Source of the DNA: a virus
IMG/VR virus record: IMGVR_UViG_3300042568_001657
Span: 1 to 20,064 of that record
DNA length: 20,064 nucleotides
Direction: 5' to 3' (one strand)
Shown: in pieces, positions 17,114 to 20,064 of the stretch
How positions within the stretch are numbered: position 1 is the first letter of the stretch
Layout of the letters: each line of letters begins with the position of its first letter
Position numbers and translations under genes: made by a program
Notes under the pieces: generated by a model
Told to the model about the DNA's origin: nothing
What the model saw: the letters and a program-made list of their open reading frames with translations, nothing else
Databases searched by the model: none

Positions 17114-18204
17114 TATGTAAATTTAAATTTGTCTGTTCCAGGAAATCCGCCAAACGGCAATATTGAATCAACTATTACTGAATCATTATAAGAAACGTAT
17201 CCATTTCCTTTATAACTTTCTATTCCAAATCTTTTCTTGCATGCAGAAATTGTTTTTGAGCACCCATCTTTTTGCCAAAGTTGAACCGATTTATTTGGAC
17301 TATTGTAAACTGTTGATATGTGATCTTCTACGCATAAATACCAAGTTCTTGGAGGATCTTTAACTCCATTTAAATCAATATTATCTACAAAAATTATTTG
17401 ACCTTTTTGATAAGAAAAGTTTTCTTTCCATTTAAATTTTGAAATCGCCTCTAAAAGTGAAGAGCCATTTATAAAAAAACCACCCAAAGACTTTATATGT
17501 TCCGTAGGCGCTACATCAAAATCTTTATCATTTTCTTGGCAGATTAAATCTCCTTGATAATTACAACCCATTCCCCGATATTGCCAACCACAATATCTTC
17601 CATAAATGCCTCTTGTTGCAGTTTGCAAGCTCTCCAAATCAAATGGAGTTATTAACTCAAATTGAATTAGATTTTTATTTTCAGTAAGTTTTTGAGAAAT
17701 TACATATCTTTCTTTTGAAATGTATGCGTTTGGGTCTGCCGTGCCGAATGGATTCTCATTGTCCTCAAAATTTACATTATCCAAATGCTTTAAAAATAAT
17801 TTGATTCTTACAAATTTTCCATTCCTAAAGTCAGAAAAATCTCTTAATATGTTAGAAATAATTTGGTCAGAATTTGCAACAGTTACTTTTGGTCTAGGCA
17901 ATCTGCCGACCATATTAGCTTCAAAACCCTCAACTTCAATTGCTGTTGCGTAATATTTATTACCATTCCAGACAATATCTCTTTCTAAATTATTTGTTCC
18001 AGCATGAAATCTAAATGGTTCATATCCAACTTCAAAATATAATTCATAAAGCTCTATTACGGCAGACGGCTCCAAATCAATCAAAGATCTACCCAATTCT
18101 CTTCTGATTAATTCTATTTGTTCTGGCGTTCTGGGGGGAGGTGTGCCAATGTTGACATTAGCAAAATCGATAGGAGTTGGAGTTAAATTTTGAAAATCTG
18201 GCAT
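17113..18204 (-). CDS. L: Minor tail protein, lambda gpL-like, with carbohydrate-binding-module-like insert, 363 aa
   Basis: gpL is a tail-tip protein that in lambda binds an Fe-S cluster through four Cys. The core pattern is present: WNGNKYYATAIEVEGFE (79-95), RPKVTVANSD (104-113), a strand with VRIKLFLKHLDNVNF (132-146), ISKERYVIS (162-170), ELITPFDLE, then YCGWQYRGMGCNYQG (Cys205 and Cys214) and DGCSKTISACKKRFG (Cys315 and Cys322), ending in LPFGGFPG. Between the two Cys pairs, residues 259-310 hold an insert with Trp259, TWYLCVEDH and LWQ, whose spacing resembles a CBM5/12-type chitin-binding module. The first 45 residues are Pro/acidic. This is the first gene of the tail-tip operon; the candidate TATAAT lies four bases before its ATG. 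Confidence 0.92.
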   Translation of the reverse strand: MPDFQNLTPTPIDFANVNIGTPPPRTPEQIELIRRELGRSLIDLEPSAVIELYELYFEVGYEPFRFHAGTNNLERDIVWNGNKYYATAIEVEGFEANMVGRLPRPKVTVANSDQIISNILRDFSDFRNGKFVRIKLFLKHLDNVNFEDNENPFGTADPNAYISKERYVISQKLTENKNLIQFELITPFDLESLQTATRGIYGRYCGWQYRGMGCNYQGDLICQENDKDFDVAPTEHIKSLGGFFINGSSLLEAISKFKWKENFSYQKGQIIFVDNIDLNGVKDPPRTWYLCVEDHISTVYNSPNKSVQLWQKDGCSKTISACKKRFGIESYKGNGYVSYNDSVIVDSILPFGGFPGTDKFKFT

Positions 18205-18256
18205 ATTAATTATAATTTTTGTTTGACTTTTCGCTAGATGGTTTTACACTTACTAT
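18205..18256. promoter_or_regulatory. Divergent promoter region between the tail-tip operon and the right plus block
   Basis: This 52-bp spacer lies between ATG 18204 (minus) and ATG 18257 (plus). On the minus strand a perfect TATAAT (18214 to 18209) ends four bases before the gpL ATG. On the plus strand TTGACT (18223-18228) and TACACT (18245-18250) are 16 bp apart, with six bases from the -10 to the ATG, which places the expected transcription start on the start codon. AATTATAAT here is also found before the gene at 1003. TTTTACACTT (18242-18251) is shared with 958-967. No Shine-Dalgarno precedes either gene. Confidence 0.55.
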
Positions 18257-18784
18257 ATGGGTTTCAGGAGTAAATACGACTACAGTGGAGAAAGTCAAAA
18301 AATGGGAGAGTCTGCCGAAGGCATTTTTGAAGACTTGGCGAAACAAAAAAAATTAAATCCAATTAAAGCTACAAAAAAGCAACAAATTTCCCATATAGAT
18401 TTTATTTTAACAGCAAAAAATAATTTAAAATATCTTGTAGACGTTAAAGCGAGAAAAAAAAGCGCAAGAAGCGACAGTGGGGTCAGTGATGAATTAGTTT
18501 GGGTAGAATTTAAAAATGTTTCTGGAAACAAAGGGTGGCTTTATGGGGCAGCAGATTATATCGCTTTTGAAAGAGAAAATGATTTTATTATTGTTTCGAG
18601 ACTTAATTTAATTACTCTTTGCGACCGCTTGATCAATAAAAATTTAAAAACAACCAACTCAAAAGACGCTTTGTATAAGCTCTACTCAAGAGCTGGTAGA
18701 AATGATGAAATTTCTATGATTAAAATGCGTGACATTTTGGATAATATTAAAACTACAGTATGGAACAAATCTCAGCAAATTTAA
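18257..18784 (+). CDS. PD-(D/E)XK nuclease-like protein, 175 aa
   Basis: The N-terminal helix region GESAEGIFEDLAKQ (17-30) is followed by HIDFILTAKNNLKYLVDVKARKK (within 46-68), which gives the D-x13-DxK arrangement of PD-(D/E)XK restriction-endonuclease-like proteins: Asp48, then Asp62 and Lys64. Glu18 or Glu21 could be the helix acidic residue. Residues 80-105 (LVWVEFKNVSG and WLYGAADYIAFE) fit the continuing core strand. Families in phages with this layout include Holliday junction resolvases and packaging or repair nucleases; which one cannot be settled here. It opens the right plus block, overlaps the next gene by 25 bases, and its start has a promoter-like -35/-10 just upstream but no Shine-Dalgarno. 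Confidence 0.8.
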   Translation: MGFRSKYDYSGESQKMGESAEGIFEDLAKQKKLNPIKATKKQQISHIDFILTAKNNLKYLVDVKARKKSARSDSGVSDELVWVEFKNVSGNKGWLYGAADYIAFERENDFIIVSRLNLITLCDRLINKNLKTTNSKDALYKLYSRAGRNDEISMIKMRDILDNIKTTVWNKSQQI

Positions 18785-19023
18785 AAGTAATAGGCACAAA
18801 CGGCTTATTGAAGGATCTTTTAGATAAAGAATTCAAAGCTTATTCTATTGTGGCGAACGAAGTGGGTTGCATTTTATGCCAATTAGACGATAAAAATGAG
18901 ATTTATTTCAACAAATCTCCTAAAATAGAACTTACTACTGAAGGTTTTACCATTGAAGGTCTTGCACAAATAGGTTACTCCATTGGCAACATTAAAGTGC
19001 TTTTAACAAACATAAACAAATGA
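18760..19023 (+). CDS. Small hypothetical protein, 87 aa
   Basis: A complete ORF that begins inside the end of the nuclease-like gene (25-base overlap) and overlaps the next ATG by four bases (ATGA). I recognise no family. The composition suggests an alpha/beta fold: a helical start (NGLLKDLLDKEFKAYSIV, about 14-31), a CILC pair at 37-40 (Cys37, Cys40), strands around IYFNKSPKIELTTEGFTI, and a last strand (IKVLLTNIN). No zinc-binding set is complete. Its position between a nuclease and a nucleotide enzyme suggests DNA or nucleotide metabolism, but that is only guilt by association. Confidence 0.72.
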   Translation: MEQISANLKVIGTNGLLKDLLDKEFKAYSIVANEVGCILCQLDDKNEIYFNKSPKIELTTEGFTIEGLAQIGYSIGNIKVLLTNINK

Positions 19024-19994
19024 AAGAAATGCTGTCTTACAAAGATGTAGTTCTAATTCCGAATTACTCTGAAGTAAAATCAAGAGATAATCTATCGACA
19101 GAAGTAGATTTTCTTGGAACAAAATTTAAATTGCCAGTTTTGCCAGCAAATATGGCATGCACAGTAAATTTTAAATGGGCTGAAACGCTTGGCAAGCAAG
19201 GATATTTTTACATCTTGCATAGATTTTATGACTATTTTGGCAAGAGTGGAATTCGTGAATGGCTAATGGCTAAAAACAAATCAGACTTTCCTTTAAGCAT
19301 TAGTGTTGGAGTAAAAGATATTGATTATGATCTGTTACAAGATTTGGCAGAAAATGATTACAATGTTCATTTTATTACTATTGATGTTGCTCATGGACAC
19401 AGTTTACAAGTAAAGAATGTTTGTAAATTTTTTCATCAACTTCCTTGGAAAGTTAAGCCAAAACTAATCGTTGGCAACGCTGGATCAGTTTTAGGGGCAA
19501 AAGATTTAATTGAATGGGGCGCAGATGCAATTAAAGTTGGCCTTTCAATGGGTGCAGCTTGTACAACATACAATAATACTGGCGTTGGCACACCGATGTA
19601 TTCAATCATTGCTGAAATTAAAGAAGCAATGGAAAACAAAATCATGCCCAATATTCCAATTATTGCTGATGGACAAGTAAGAGAAGTTGGAGATGCTTGT
19701 AAGGCTCTCCATGCTGGAGCAGACATGGTTATGGTTGGCGGTATGTTTGCAGCTTGCTATGATAGCGCAGCTCCATTCAATGGAGACAAGAAAATCTTTT
19801 ATGGTTCTGCTTCTGCAAGAAATAAAGGCGAAGACAAATATACTGAAGGAAGAGAAAGTTTGATTGATTTATCTCAAGATTCAGTAATTGATTTGTTAAA
19901 AAGATTTGAACAAGGAATTAAATCATCAATGTCATATGCTGGAGCATCATCTCCTTACGAATTGTGTAAAATGGAAGTAAGGAAAAGAGTATGA
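19020..19994 (+). CDS. GMP reductase-like enzyme (IMPDH/GMPR family), 324 aa
   Basis: Likely converts GMP to IMP and ammonia with NADPH, or is a related phage member of the IMPDH/GMPR family. The TIM barrel is complete: SYKDVVLIPNYSEVKSR near residue 6-22, LPVLPANMACTVN (38-50), ITIDVAHGHS (119-128), then GADAIKVGLSMGAACTTYNNTGVGTP within 167-192, where Cys181 is the catalytic cysteine, followed by IIADGQVREVGDACKALHAG and MVGGMFA. The late EG (276-277) and SYAGAS (305-310) match GMP reductase, and the CBS/Bateman domain of full IMPDH is absent, so GMPR is favoured. The usual CTTR is CTTY and GPGS is SMGA, so activity should be tested. Overlaps with both neighbours are ATGA. Confidence 0.9.
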   Translation: MKEMLSYKDVVLIPNYSEVKSRDNLSTEVDFLGTKFKLPVLPANMACTVNFKWAETLGKQGYFYILHRFYDYFGKSGIREWLMAKNKSDFPLSISVGVKDIDYDLLQDLAENDYNVHFITIDVAHGHSLQVKNVCKFFHQLPWKVKPKLIVGNAGSVLGAKDLIEWGADAIKVGLSMGAACTTYNNTGVGTPMYSIIAEIKEAMENKIMPNIPIIADGQVREVGDACKALHAGADMVMVGGMFAACYDSAAPFNGDKKIFYGSASARNKGEDKYTEGRESLIDLSQDSVIDLLKRFEQGIKSSMSYAGASSPYELCKMEVRKRV

Positions 19995-20064
19995 CTCCCG
20001 AAACCAAAAACAAAATACAAAGAATTTTAAACTATATAGAATCTGGCTCGCAAAATGGAAATTA
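19991..20064 (+). CDS. Start of a further gene, truncated by the window edge
   Basis: The ATG at 19991 overlaps the stop of the GMP reductase-like gene (ATGA), and the frame stays open to the right edge. The 24 visible residues begin MTPETKNKIQRILNYIESG and are polar and helical. A purine run containing AAGGA lies about ten bases before the ATG, which could act as a Shine-Dalgarno, though it also codes for the end of the previous protein. Too little is visible to name it. Confidence 0.6.
   Translation, partial: MTPETKNKIQRILNYIESGSQNGN

Noticed and set aside
17163-17363. Plus-strand ORFs inside gpL (17163-17363 and 17720-17953), and minus-strand ORFs at 18295-18531 and 19436-19726
   Set aside because: They are antisense to genes with clear family motifs and look like shadows.
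1-20064. CRISPR array, tRNA, rRNA, insertion sequence, integrase, att site
   Set aside because: No regular spaced repeats, cloverleaf sequence, transposase or recombinase motif was found on either strand.

Overview
The window is a piece of an AT-rich genome (roughly 30% G+C by eye) of a tailed phage or prophage with a long non-contractile tail. The diagnosis rests on a run of genes in the order of the lambda tail tip, L-K-I-J, all on the minus strand between 18204 and 5773. The host cannot be named. Most start codons have no Shine-Dalgarno sequence, and some promoter-like -10 boxes sit only 4-6 bases before an ATG, so the host may translate leaderless or SD-independent messages. The lambda-type tail tip and an LPS-type (GT9) glycosyltransferase make a Gram-negative host more likely. 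Both points are inference.

Layout. (1) 1-949, minus: three small genes, the last running off the left edge, probably virion or fibre accessory proteins. (2) 1003-5776, plus: a five-gene cassette with a beta-rich protein perhaps related to PC4/Whirly-type ssDNA-binding proteins, a large GT4-type glycosyltransferase whose tail is half of a GT9 enzyme, a gene supplying the other GT9 half plus an unknown domain, a possible single-strand annealing protein, and a GNAT-like acetyltransferase. (3) 5773-18204, minus: the tail tip, transcribed from gpL through a JAB-only gpK and two tandem gpI paralogues to a 3196-residue gpJ. (4) 18257-20064, plus: a PD-(D/E)XK nuclease-like protein, an unknown 87-residue protein, a GMP reductase-like enzyme, and the start of another gene.

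How the parts fit. The gpL/K/I/J set builds the tail tip that ends tail assembly and contacts the host. gpJ is about 2.8 times the length of lambda gpJ: its conserved core lies near residues 1680-2050, between two very large cysteine-rich insertions. The plus-strand cassette splits what looks like one minus-strand structural region and ends in stop codons that overlap those of gpJ, so it looks like an inserted or inverted accessory/replication block. The two divergent intergenic regions (53 and 52 bp) are the only visible places for promoters.

No tRNA, rRNA, CRISPR array, insertion sequence, integrase, reverse transcriptase or clear rho-independent terminator was seen. No gene-free stretch exceeds 60 bases.
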